This document shows, piece after piece, positions 1-9,769 of a DNA stretch of 64,000 nucleotides. The DNA is taken from contig NC_067120.1 of the NCBI RefSeq assembly GCF_021347895.1, positions 21,685,361 to 21,749,360 of the forward strand, written 5' to 3'. The first letter of the stretch is position 1. Each line of letters begins with the position of its first letter. The translations under genes were made by a program, and so were the position numbers. Source of the stretch: Acanthochromis polyacanthus. Lineage: Eukaryota; Chordata; Actinopteri; Pomacentridae. The notes under the pieces were generated by a model that saw only the letters and a list, made by a program, of their open reading frames with translations, was not told where the DNA came from and ran no database searches.

Positions 1-181
1 AAATCACTCTGAAAGAACCCCTGCACAGTAGTTAGTAAGTAGTGACTTCCAGATGTGTCGCACCAGTCACGTGATCCACCAACAGCTCCAGTACTGCTAG
101 ACTGAGTTTGTCTTCTGGAGAAAAGTACTGTAAAGATCCCCTTCCTTGCACACAGTGTGGAATGCAGTGTACATTCCCCTG

Positions 182-187
182 TTTATT
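182..187 (-). promoter_or_regulatory. poly(A) signal of the exonuclease gene
   Basis: On the minus strand this reads AATAAA, about 87 bases past the stop codon at 274. That is a normal distance for a short 3'UTR. Position and sequence only. Confidence 0.5.
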
Positions 188-273
188 ATTTGTGTCTGTC
201 TACAATATTTGTGCAAAAGTGTCAGCGATATAATAATAGTTGGGTAAAAGTGCATCAGGCTCCTCTGTGGCCT

Positions 274-1186
274 TCACTGAGGTCCAGGGTTCCTGCAGGG
301 TGCTTTGGCTGCTGTCTCCGCTCGTTTGCTGCTGATGGTGTCCAGAGTGAACCTGTGCCTACAGATCACCTCCGGCTGGGGCTGAAGAGCACCATACAGC
401 GTCTGTAATGCCCGCACGTCCTCCAAAGCATCATGGGCCTTGTAGTTCACCCCCAGCAGCTCCCTGACCAGATTCTCCTGTCCAAAGCTCTGGAGGCCGC
501 GGTCCTTCAACAGCTCCCGAGTCAGCGGCAGAGTGTCCACACAGCCGGAGACGGAAGCCTCGAACTCCGCTCTGAGCTGCAGCTGGTCGAGGCACCGGAC
601 CAGCAGAGGACAGTCGAAGTGACGGATGTTGTGTCCGATGAGCAGAGGATGTCCGAGCATCTGGAGGAAGGCTATGAAGGAGACCAGCACCTCTCGGAGG
701 GAGTTGGTGAGGACGGGCCGGTGGTGCAGGTACAGCCTCCGTCCTCGGACCCTGAAGCCGGTTACTCTGGCGGCTCCTGGCTGCACCGGACCCCGGGGGC
801 TGATGTAGAGGTTCAGAGAGTGGAGGCCGCTGACCGCAGCCAGCTGGACGATCTCACACTGCTGATCTGGAGGAGTGAGACATGGAGAACACTTGAAGAG
901 CACTTGGAGAACATGCGGAGACAATGTGAAATACACTTGGAGCACATGAGATCACCTCATGTGCTTCAGAGGACTGCCTCCTCCAGGGTCCTCCACAAAC
1001 TGGGCGTTAAAACAACATTTGAAATGATCGTAGATTCCCATGTCAGCCTTAACGGACCAGTTCTACACAGCAGATCTTACTACAGTAGAATAAAATAAAT
1101 GCAACAGTCATCCTACCCAGTCCAGTCGTCTCCAGGTCAAAGAAAACCAGCGGCCGTTGAGCGCCTTCAGACTTTGCTGTCTGCAT
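274..1186 (-). CDS. DEDDh 3'-5' exonuclease-domain protein, PML-like exon 9 type (plex9-like), two exons
   Basis: Two coding exons, 1117..1186 and 274..866, joined by a GT-AG intron, encode 220 residues ending in a natural stop. The ATG at 1186 opens MQTAKSEG, and exon 1 closes on the ExoI motif FFDLETTGL, completed across the splice (phase 1). Exon 2 supplies QQCEIVQLAAVSG, then HNIRHFDCPLLVR (ExoII-like), DTLPLTRELL, and HDALEDVRALQTLY (ExoIII, DEDDh His and Asp). All four DEDDh acidic positions and the His appear present, so catalysis is plausible. The protein is exonuclease only, with no RING/B-box, and most resembles the C-terminal exon 9 domain of PML isoform I, which fish carry as free-standing plex9 genes. 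It is also akin to TREX-type DnaQ-fold nucleases. The substrate is not known. Reading direction is opposite to the next locus, whose TATA box lies about 1.35 kb away. The family call rests on remembered similarity. Confidence 0.8.
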
Positions 1187-2537
1187 CACGTCTCGATCAA
1201 ATAACCTTTAAGATGTGACATCGACACTAATGTCTGTCTTTATAAACCAAACGGAAGTGAATGTAGCTGCTGAACTACAGCAGCCTCTGGAGTTTTGGAC
1301 AGGAAAAGTAAATAGTCCTCGGAGCTGCAGTCTCGACCTATCAATGTCTGAACTGTGAACTAATTGTACTCGCCGCAGTATACGGCGAACTGTAGCGGCA
1401 TATTTTGCACACGTTTTTGTTTTATCCGCAATTTTCTCACCGTTCTTTCGTCGTTTAAATAGGAACCCAAGATAAGTTCACACAACCGATTTATTTGACG
1501 AAGGAGCATCAGCTAATTCCTCAACCTCATCTTTCTCCGTTTTGAAGCGAGTGTTTTGCTACGGTAGGCGAGGAGGGTCAAACATCATCAGTCTCAGTGG
1601 TGCGCGGCGCCCCTTCGCGTTTTTTATTTCGTGTTTTTATTTCACCCCTAATTTTTATACCTCCTTCACAGTCCTGTTTTCTGTCCACAGCTGCTGGTTG
1701 TCAGATTATTTCCTCTGGCTTTAACCCCCCTGTTGTCCTGATTGATGGCACCAAAAAATTGTTTCCTTGTCTGAGAAAAAAATAAATAACATGACATTTG
1801 CTGGATTTTGGTTGATTTTTTATTTTTTTTTTATGTTCTGAAGAAACATTTTTTCCACCAAAACATTTTGAAAAATTTCCCCAAAATGTTGAACATGTAG
1901 ACATCAGAAGTTTCACTGTGAAAATACTTTTTTAAAATCACATTTTCAAACTGTAAAACGGCTCAGTTTGAGCCGCAGCACAACTTGAGGATCAATAAAC
2001 ACCTGCAGTATCCCTCAGCATCTGCGCTTTTCTGTGCGCATTTACGCACGAGGTGACACAGCAGAGGTGCCTTCATTAAGATGTGAAGATCAATAACATC
2101 CTGTCTCTGCTCCACACAGATTCTAGGTTTATAGGGTTTAATTATTTGTATTAAATATTCTGTGGGTGAATGCTGAGGTCCATCAGAGCTGCCAGGAGAC
2201 TTTTATGAAGGTAAGCCGCCATAACGCACAAAATTACGCAGCACTGCTTGAACAGTGTTATTAGAAGGACTATAAGATGATTTTAGTCCAATAATTTGCT
2301 TTTCGTTGTCTGTTTCTCACTGAGATGCTTCAATCAGAGGGTGATCTTATCAGAAAAGGTTCAGCTTTGAGGCTCCGTACATGTCTGACAGCTGATGGAA
2401 ACTCATGCACATACGTGGAAAAACGAAATACAGCAATGGACAATATGGATTATAGATTTAGCTCCAGATCAGGACTGGTCAAGCACAGGTGCGTGCGTGC
2501 ATCATTTAAACCATGGCAACAGAAGGTGACGCGCACC
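1187..2537. other. Intergenic region between the exonuclease gene and the plus-strand TATA locus
   Basis: No coding exon seen. The first ~150 bases beyond 1186 are the presumed 5'UTR and promoter of the minus-strand exonuclease gene. No TATA box is evident there. The stretch 1780-1960 is T-rich. The rest looks like unremarkable AT-rich spacer leading to the TATA box at 2538. Confidence 0.5.
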
Positions 2538-2546
2538 TATAAAAGG
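2538..2546 (+). promoter_or_regulatory. TATA box of an unrecognised plus-strand gene
   Basis: TATAAAAGG in a GC-rich setting (gcgcacc before, cctgctgacc after). It is followed about 145 bases later by CAGCATGAAG and a strong donor GTAAGA at 2694. A transcription start near 2568 would give a 120-base leader. Canonical TATA boxes are uncommon in vertebrate promoters and suggest a regulated, tissue- or stimulus-specific gene. The start site is inferred. Confidence 0.6.
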
Positions 2547-2687
2547 CCTGCTGACCTCCAGACGTTCTCTTTTTGCATTTGGACTTCAACCGGAACTTTT
2601 GCAGAAGGACTGCTCGAAAGCAACACATTTTGAAGAAAAGACTTTGGACACTTCGACCCGAAAAGAAGACTACTGAAAACCATCAGC

Positions 2688-5600
2688 ATGAAGGTAAGAA
2701 AATTCAATTTACGCTTTCCTCATCAGCTGATCTTCTCTAAACACTTTAAAAGCAGTTTCAGTCCAGAAATGAGAACCACTTATTGAATGTAAAGTTAGTG
2801 AATTAACGCAGTGATGGCCTGCTTTATAAACAGCTTGGCTGATGTTGTCTTGTAAAAATGTTATTTCTGCGTTTCATTGTCTAACTGTAAAGGGAAATGT
2901 GTTGATAAAACAGTTGTTTTGTTTTGGGATCTTGAATTTTAGTGTAATTTAACATGGAAAGTTTGATGGGAAATGGCTGCTGGTCCATTTTTCATAAAAT
3001 GCTCCAAAAATAATCAGTTGTGTGTGAAGCACTGAACGTCCTAAGAGCCTTTTTTTAAAGTTTCCAATTAAAAGTTTCGTTTATTATGATGTGGATATTG
3101 ATTTAAATGCACTGAGCCCAGCAAAGTTAATGATTTGTATGTTCACTGTGACAAACGTCGAGAATCTGTATTTTATAAATGGTTGGTTGTTCTTTTACAA
3201 TATTTGAACATTAGACTATTTTTAGTGCACATTAAGGACTAAAAATGGGTAAATAATTTCTGAATAACTTGGTGTCAAAATGTTTAAAAAGCAAGATGGT
3301 AATAAAATGCTCCAAATATAATCCCATATATGCCAATCACTGAAGGTCCTCAGAGCCTCTTTTTAAACTTTCTGAAGCAAAATTCTGATTATTTTATTGT
3401 GGATATCTATTTAAATGTGCTGAGAGCAGTAAAATGAATGATCTGTGTGTTAGCTAACCGAGAGAACGACAAAGATCTCTATTTTGTTAATGGTTATTTG
3501 TTCTTTTACAATGTTTGACTGTAAAATTAGACTTTTTCTTTTTTTAAAAAAAACTTTTGTAGTGTATATTGAGTGAGAAATTATAAATAATTTCTGTATA
3601 ATTTGGCATCAAAAGTTAAAAAAAAAAACAATACGGGGACGGGCCGTTTTTCATAAAATGCTCCAAATGTGTATCTTTGGTAACCATGGAGACGACGGAA
3701 GCATTAGCAGGAGCGTTATGACGTCAGAACGTGCAGGTGTAAAGGGAGCAGCTTGTCTTAAAAAACTGTAAATCATGTCGACATCAAAATATTTTTATTT
3801 TTACAAACAGTAATTATTATTATTGTTATTTTACAACAACTGACACTAAATGTATGCTATTTTCACTGTATTTAAACCAGCAAAATGTAGTTAATTTACA
3901 AATATTTGCTGTTATCTACAAGAAAAAAATGCATGCTGAGATTGAAATCAAATGGTAACTTATTTCAAAATGGTTATTTTACAGATTTCTCCTGTTTGCT
4001 TCAATTACAGAAAGCATCTAGTGAAATAATATTCATGTACATATTGACTGTAAAGAAAAGAAAAAAACTAACTGATGCCTAAATCAACAGACTGTATTTT
4101 TCTTGTTATTTCAGTATTTGACTGTTTTGTTATTGTTAAAAATAGTGGAATATTGCATTGTTCTAGTAAAATTAACAGCAAATATCTGTTTTTCTATTTT
4201 TAAACTTAATTAGAAATACAGTAGTAATAATAATAATAATAATAATAGTAATAGTTGGAGCCATTATTTATGTTTATTTTGTTTCTTTATTTGTACTATG
4301 GACTGGCCATCTATTAAGTTTTGTATTGATCTGTAGGGGGAGCGAGGGTCCTGGGTTTTAAAAGCTCCAGGTAATTAGGCCTGGTGTGTGGGATGGAGAG
4401 CAAACAGTTTTTGACCGTGCCAGCGTGATAGATAATTGGTTTGTTTGTTCGTTTTACAAAGTTAAAGGAAATGGTTTACCTAATGGATAATGGTTAAACG
4501 AATAAACGGATTGATATATCCAAAGACGATTTGTGTAGAGGACATTTTTGTTGGATTTGTTTGTCCAGAGCACGTGTCCAGAAGTAATATCCCGTCCGCT
4601 CCACAGCGGCCTTTAAACTGGGTTAAAGGCTGCCACAGTAATAATACTAATAACAATTATAATAACAACAACAATTGTTATTTGTTATCTAGTAGTATTA
4701 CAGAAAATATAAAACATAGTACAGTAATAATTATTATGGCTATATTTTAATATTATTTGAATTTAAATATTTCAGATATTACCTGTTATTTCCACCATTT
4801 TTAACCTGTATTCACAGTGGTTTACTGTATTATTATTATTGTTAAAAACAGCGGAATACTGTATTGTCCAAGTGAAAAATAACAGCAAATATCTGTATTT
4901 ATGTTGTAAAAATAATTAGAAATATAATAATAATAATTGTTATTTGTGATCTAGGAGGAGTAGTTGTAGTTTTACAGAAAATATAAAACACAGAACAATA
5001 ACTATTATTATGGCTGTAATTTTGAAATGTTGTTTTTGTTTCTGTTTCCAGAGGACATCGGACTGCAGCTCCTCGTCGGACTGCATCAGGTACAGCACCT
5101 CCACACCTCCACCCTCTGACACCTCCTTCCCCCCCCCTCCAAGCTTCCTCGCTGCTCCTCCCCCTCTCTCCTCTCTCCTCTCCCACTCGCTCTCCCTCCA
5201 TGCTTTCCCCTCTTGCTGAACCCTTCTTTCCCTCCCTCTCTTCCTCCTTCTCCTCCTCCTCCTCTCCTCCTCTTCCTCCATTCTCTCCTATCTCCTTACG
5301 CTCCGACTCCCCCTCTCACTCTCCTTTATCTCCCATTCCTCCCTCGCTCTTTCCTCTCTTCTCCCCCTCCTCTTCGTCCTCTCACTCATCTTTTTCTCCC
5401 CTCCCTCCCACTGTCTCTCCTCCTCCTGTTTCTCCTCTTCCTCCATTCTCTCCTATCTCCTTACGCTCCTACTCCCCCTCTCACTCTCCTTTATCTCCCT
5501 TTCCTCCCTCGCTCTTTCCTCTCTTCTCCCCCTCCTCTTCGTCCTCTCACTCATCTTTTTCTCCCCTCCCTCCCCCTGTCTCTCCTCTTCCTCCTTCTCC

Positions 5601-7337
5601 TCCTCCCCCACTGACAGGTCGCTGGAGTCTCCGGATTTCGGAGGACAAGGACACACTCTTCGTCCTTCGGAGGCTCCCTCCACTCTCTCCCTCCAACACT
5701 TTTTCTGTGGAGTGGGCTCCTGTCTCTCCTCCTCCTCCTCCCCCTGTCTCTACTCCCCCCCTTCTCCTCCCCCCCCACTGACAGGTCGCTGGAGTCTCCG
5801 GAATTCGGACAAGAACAAACTCGTCTTCATCCTTCGGAGGCTCCCCCCACTCTCTCCCTCCAACACTTTTTCTGTGGAGTGGGCTCCTGACCAACCGGCA
5901 GGAGCTGCTCCAGTGAATGTTAATAACCCCTCTGCCTTACCTCCGCAGCCCCAGCAGCCGGCTGCCAAGCCTTGTGCAAAGGCAGTGGGTCCGGTTCCAA
6001 AGTGGGTCAGGAACCTTCGGGCCCTCCTAAAGTTGAAGAACGGGCAACGCCGGCCCCCAAGGTAAGAGCCCTGCTGGACCTTCTGCCAGCCAACAACCAG
6101 GTAGCCTCATTAACTTTCATTTTAGTTAAATTTAATACTATTTTAATTTGAAACATTTTAGCAATGTGTGATTTCCTGGATGTGATCGATCAGATTTTAT
6201 TGGAATGAGTCTGTTGTGATTATGTCTGATCAGATCTACTCCAGATTTATTTGAATTTAATTTGAAACATTTTAGCAATGTGTGATTTCCTGGATGTGAT
6301 CGATCAGATTTTATTGGAATGAGTCTGTTGTGATTATGTCTGATCAGATCTACTCCAGATTTATTTGAATTAATTGTCTTAGACTGGGTTTTGTGTGATT
6401 CGTTGAGCTTCCTGTGAGCAGGAAGACAGGACTGAAGCTAAATTGAGAGTTGTAATGTGTCAAAGGGAGGGATCTGTTGACGGAGGAAACGGAGGGAAAC
6501 TGGGAAGGGAGAGACGGAGACTGGAGACCAGCGGCTGAGCAGACAGGTGGAGTTTGGCGGTGAGGCGGCAGAGAGTGGGAAGAAGGGTTAGATCCTTTGG
6601 CGGGTGGGTTTGCCAATCGTTCCAGGGGGCCAGTGTACACACGGAGATCTCCACAGCAGAGGGGGTTCCACGAGGACCAAAAAGGAGGCAGAGCAGGAGA
6701 GATCTGGGCAGCAACAGCGTCAAACTAGGCACAGGAGAATATTGATTAGAATCAGTCTCAACAAATACAACAGTGGCGAGAAGTCAACTTGCTGCTGGAG
6801 CAGAGTCTGCGGTCTGGCAGAGAAAGAGTGAGAGGACTGGTCTTTTATGGTGGAGGTGTAATCAGTTCAGATGTCTTTCAGCTGCTCATGATTCAGTGGG
6901 AGGGAGATTGGTAATTAGTTGCAGCTGGTGAGGGCGGTCCTGTGAGCAACACGGAGAGGGAGAGCGAGTGGGAGAGAGAAAGGTCAGAGTTCAGGGAGTC
7001 ACACTGGGATATAAGGGGTGGGGGGTTAAATGTGTTATTTAAAATCATTAAATGTAGCGTGGGGGTGAAGGTCTCGCCGCCTGAGGGAAGTCTCCAGAAA
7101 AAAAGGTAAGAAGTCAGTCAGGATCCTGTGAATGCTGCTGCATGAGAAGGTGAGTTTGGGATTTGTATTTTTCATCCATGCATCTCATATTTTGATATCT
7201 CAACAATGACAACGCCTCGACGAGATTCTGCCGCGTTTTTCTTTTTGGTTTCTTTCAGGCGGACGACCCCGGGACCCAAGACAGAGACGAGGACGACCCC
7301 AAGAGACGACAAAAGACGAGACAGCGAAGACCAGTGA
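2688..7337 (+). CDS. Unrecognised candidate spliced gene, 188-codon model
   Basis: I do not recognise this gene. A chain of plausible splice sites gives one continuous frame: exon 1 2688..2693 (ATGAAG, donor GTAAGA), exon 2 5052..5089 (long pyrimidine tract, CAG acceptor, donor GTACAG), exon 3 5618..6061 (acceptor ctgacag, donor GTAAGA), exon 4 from 7259 (acceptor tttcag) with TGA at 7335..7337. The sum is 567 bases, or 188 residues. The predicted product is Ser/Pro-rich then strongly basic (motif VPKWVRNLRALLKLKNG, late RDDKRRDSEDQ), with no signal peptide, membrane segment or known domain. Exon 3 contains two copies of a ~105-base exon-like unit that differ in reading frame (see findings). 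Only exon-intron signals and an open frame support coding. A non-coding spliced RNA is equally possible, and acceptor choice at 5052 versus 5054 would change the frame. Confidence 0.25.
2985..3645. repeat. Diverged tandem duplication (~310-350 bp units) in the first intron
   Basis: The segment starting near 2988 (ataaaatgctccaaa...) recurs near 3298 and starts again near 3648. Within each unit the same landmarks follow in order: ataaaatgctccaaa, then a gtcct..agagcct block, then a ggtt-tgttcttttacaat block. The copies are diverged by substitutions and indels. Confidence 0.6.
4085..5020. repeat. Repeated AT-rich blocks in the first intron
   Basis: The block near 4120-4245 (gttattgttaaaaa..., aacagcaaatatctg, aattagaaata) recurs near 4835-4935. 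The block 4670-4745 (ttgttatttg...atctag, acagaaaatataaaaca, attattatggct) recurs near 4936-5020. These are local duplications separated by other sequence. TAA/AAT trinucleotide runs are embedded. Confidence 0.5.
5266..5595 (+). repeat. Pyrimidine-rich 165-bp tandem duplication
   Basis: Two copies of a C/T-rich unit, about 5266-5430 and 5431-5595, offset 165 bases. Landmarks tcttcctccattctctccta and the tacgctcc anchor recur at that spacing, with very few differences. The tract acts as a very long pyrimidine stretch just before the acceptor at 5617. Because 165 is divisible by 3, Ser/Pro-rich frames stay open through it. That is compositional, not evidence of a protein. Confidence 0.8.
5611..5900 (+). 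repeat. Duplicated acceptor-plus-exon unit (167-bp offset)
   Basis: The sequence from ctgacaggtcgctggagtct runs through ...ctgtggagtgggctcctg at 5611-5722 and recurs at 5778-5889. Each copy includes the pyrimidine tract, the CAG acceptor and about 104 exon bases. The copies differ by substitutions and by small net-length changes in the middle (gattttcgg-type versus gaattcgg-type stretch). The duplication creates two competing 3' splice sites. Confidence 0.8.
6142..6369. repeat. Tandem direct duplication, two 114-bp copies
   Basis: 6142-6255 and 6256-6369 are essentially identical (tttaatttgaaacatttt ... ctccagatttatttgaa). The near-zero divergence indicates a recent event. It lies in the intron after candidate exon 3. 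Confidence 0.9.
6370..7258. other. Intron of the plus-strand locus, purine-rich
   Basis: GA-rich sequence with many short gag/gga runs. A possible donor lies at 7107 (aaaaaag/GTAAGA) with no matching exon identified. No recognisable gene. Confidence 0.4.
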
Positions 7338-8999
7338 AGACGAGCGACCGAACCCCGATAGAGAAGAAGCCAGAGACGACGACCGGCCAGTGAGGAGAAG
7401 GAACAACGACTTTACTGAGACTTTACTGGATGCACTGGTAATTTAGATGTGCTTGAGAAAGAGTGACCCTACAGACATTGCATGTTTACACGGGGATTTA
7501 GCATGTAGCATGTCACAGTGTGACAAAGTGTAGTTATTTATGTCAGAATCAATTGAAAAATGCATCTGTATATGTTGTTTTTTTTAAATAGGTGCTTCAG
7601 AGATGATTGGAGGCAGATCCAGGACCAGTGCATGGCTCATGAGACCATTCAATTAACACAAGGTAAGCTCATGAAATAAAATGGCTAATTAGATACTTTA
7701 TGTTAATATAAGCATATGCAGTTATTTAGCTCAAATGTAAATAAAGGTTTTCTCTCTTTTTGCTGTCTTTAGAGCTCTCTCTCCAATACCACCAGACTAA
7801 TAAAAGATCAAATCAAGAAACAAGACCAGGACCAGCCCGTGATGTGGAAGAGGGGATGATTATTATAGTGACACAGAAGGTGAGACAAAGACTAAATCTA
7901 ATTTTATTGTGTTTTTATTTTGTGTGTAGCGAGTTTGGAATCACTGGTTAACCGTCCCTGTGTTTGGATTGCAGGAGGAAGTCAGAACACCCAGAGAAAA
8001 ACCATGCAGTTCCAGAGAGATCATGAACAGAAAGAATGAACTGAGCAGCAGGTTGGTACCAATGTGAATTCAATGTACCTTGTGGTAGTGAATCGTTCCG
8101 TGCTACTGCTGAATGTGAACCTCGCCTGTGATTCTTTTCTTCCATCACTGTGACTTCAAAACTGAAGAAGACAAAGAAACAGTTGGAGGAGCCCCAAGAT
8201 GACGGATCAGCGACAGAAGAACCAGGACGGGAAGATGAAGAAGATAAAGACCAATCCAAACAAAGAAGAAGATGAACTCCTCCAGATATCACCAAAGGTA
8301 AACACCCAAATTCATTGCTTCTACAGATCCAGTCACTGAGGAGACGTTGTGTCATGTTGCAGTGAGAGCTCCAGATAATGTGTGTCAAGCAGCACAGATC
8401 TAATTTCAGGCAAACTCTATGATAAAATGACATTTTTGTTATTACTCCAAATGAAAAGGTGACTTTGAATACTAAAATGCACCATTTCTGAGTCTGTTGG
8501 TGCAGTTAACCTTTGTAGTGTCTCTAAGTTCTGTTAGTTGTTTGTCTCCCACCTGCCTCTTTCTTAGAGGTTCTGTCTGAATTTTCAGAGTTCTTCACTG
8601 ATCTAGTCTCAGTACAGACAGAGTCATTATAACAGGAGACTTAATCATCCATGTAGATGCTGTGAATGACAGCTTCGACTGTATTTAGTTGATTGTTAGA
8701 CCGTTGGAGGATTTCTCAAGATGCTCTGAGCACCTCTCCACACCTTTCTATGTCACTGACTAGGTTTTGTCTTCTGCAGGTTTCTCTGAATCTTGGAGCT
8801 CCATGTGTCTGATCCAGTGTTTTTGGCCTCAGCGACCTCCAAAGCCTTCAACTTCTCTCCCTCCTCTTTACCCTCAAACCAACCAGAGTTTTGCTTCTTT
8901 TTTTGGGAGGTTTTTTTTCAACTTCCTGGCAACAGGAAGTTTTTTTCCTCCAGATGGGCTTGATTTGATCACACTACAAAAAAGAGAGCCTCAAATAAA
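7259..8999 (+). other. Further candidate exons and 3' end of the unrecognised plus-strand transcript
   Basis: After the TGA at 7337 the splice signals continue: donor at 7438 (CTG/GTAATT), exon 7592..7662 (donor GTAAGC), exon 7773..7879 (donor GTGAGA), exon 7975..8051 (donor GTTGGT), an exon ending at 8297 (donor GTAAAC; its acceptor is unclear), and a terminal exon from 8780 with AATAAA at 8994..8999. The exons 7592-7662, 7773-7879 and 7975-8051 share one open frame, entered from an ATG at about 7430, including QIQDQCMAHETIQLTQ. Nothing in the translations matches a family I know. These could be a long 3'UTR with introns, a second cistron, or exons of a lncRNA. Confidence 0.3.
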
Positions 9000-9000
9000 A

Positions 9001-9769
9001 AACAAAACAACACAACAAAACTGCATCTGTTTAAAAGTGTAACATGACGGACCCTTCCTTTAATATTTGTTTTTGGAGAACATATTTTATGGCTACAAAA
9101 CAATGTTAGTCTGAATCAGAAAGTCTTTATTGCCAAGTGAGTACACACAGGGAATTTGATTTGGTGCCTGGCAACAACAACAGACAGTAAAAGTCTGAAA
9201 AACGTGGTTTCAAGCCACTTGTTGCGGCTTCCCCTTACCAAGCCTCGTAGCCGCTGAGAGTGTGAGGTCGGGTCCTGGGTTCGTACATTTGCGACGCGCA
9301 AGAAGGTTTATAGGCACAAATACGCTCAGATCCTCAGATATGTTTTGGTGCATTTATTGCAAGACAAAAGGACAGCGCTATCAGAGCGCAGCAGTATGAA
9401 CAACATGACATGAAACCATATAACTAAACTGTAAAAAATGAGTATGGAAAAATGAGACGCGGTCAACAAAAAATATGGCCATGCCCGACCCTGACTTTCC
9501 CTCTGTGCCATAGGTAAGTGCACACCTTTATGCACAACCTTCCACACGTGCACACGCCCACTCTAAGTGAAGCACCGCCTCTGCAACACATACACACACT
9601 CAAACAGACAGTGCACCTCACTCTGTCTCCTACACACCAGCCCCTAACTATTAGGTTCCACATAATAATTCACATTTCAAAATACACAATAGGAGACAAA
9701 ATAATCCATTACATCTTCAACTTTAAACGCTACATGTCTAATACATTTCACAAGTCCATGAATAGATGC
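9001..9769. other. Repeat-derived spacer upstream of the LINE
   Basis: 9114-9190 (tctttattgccaagtga...) resembles the reverse complement of a LINE 3' end seen widely in fish. The rest, including the open frame through 9518-9770 rich in His/Thr, has no domain and looks like unconstrained repeat DNA. Confidence 0.35.

Noticed and set aside
433..1098. 221-codon plus-strand frame opposite the exonuclease gene
   Set aside because: Antisense shadow of a GC-rich coding exon. The minus strand carries the DEDDh motifs and correct splice sites.
5200..5781. Long Ser/Pro-rich open frames (193, 133 and other codons) on the plus strand and Gly/Glu/Arg-rich frames on the minus strand
   Set aside because: All arise from the C/T-rich tract and its in-frame 165-bp duplication. 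Low complexity in every frame and no conserved motif. Only the exon chain through 5618-6061 is kept, with low confidence.
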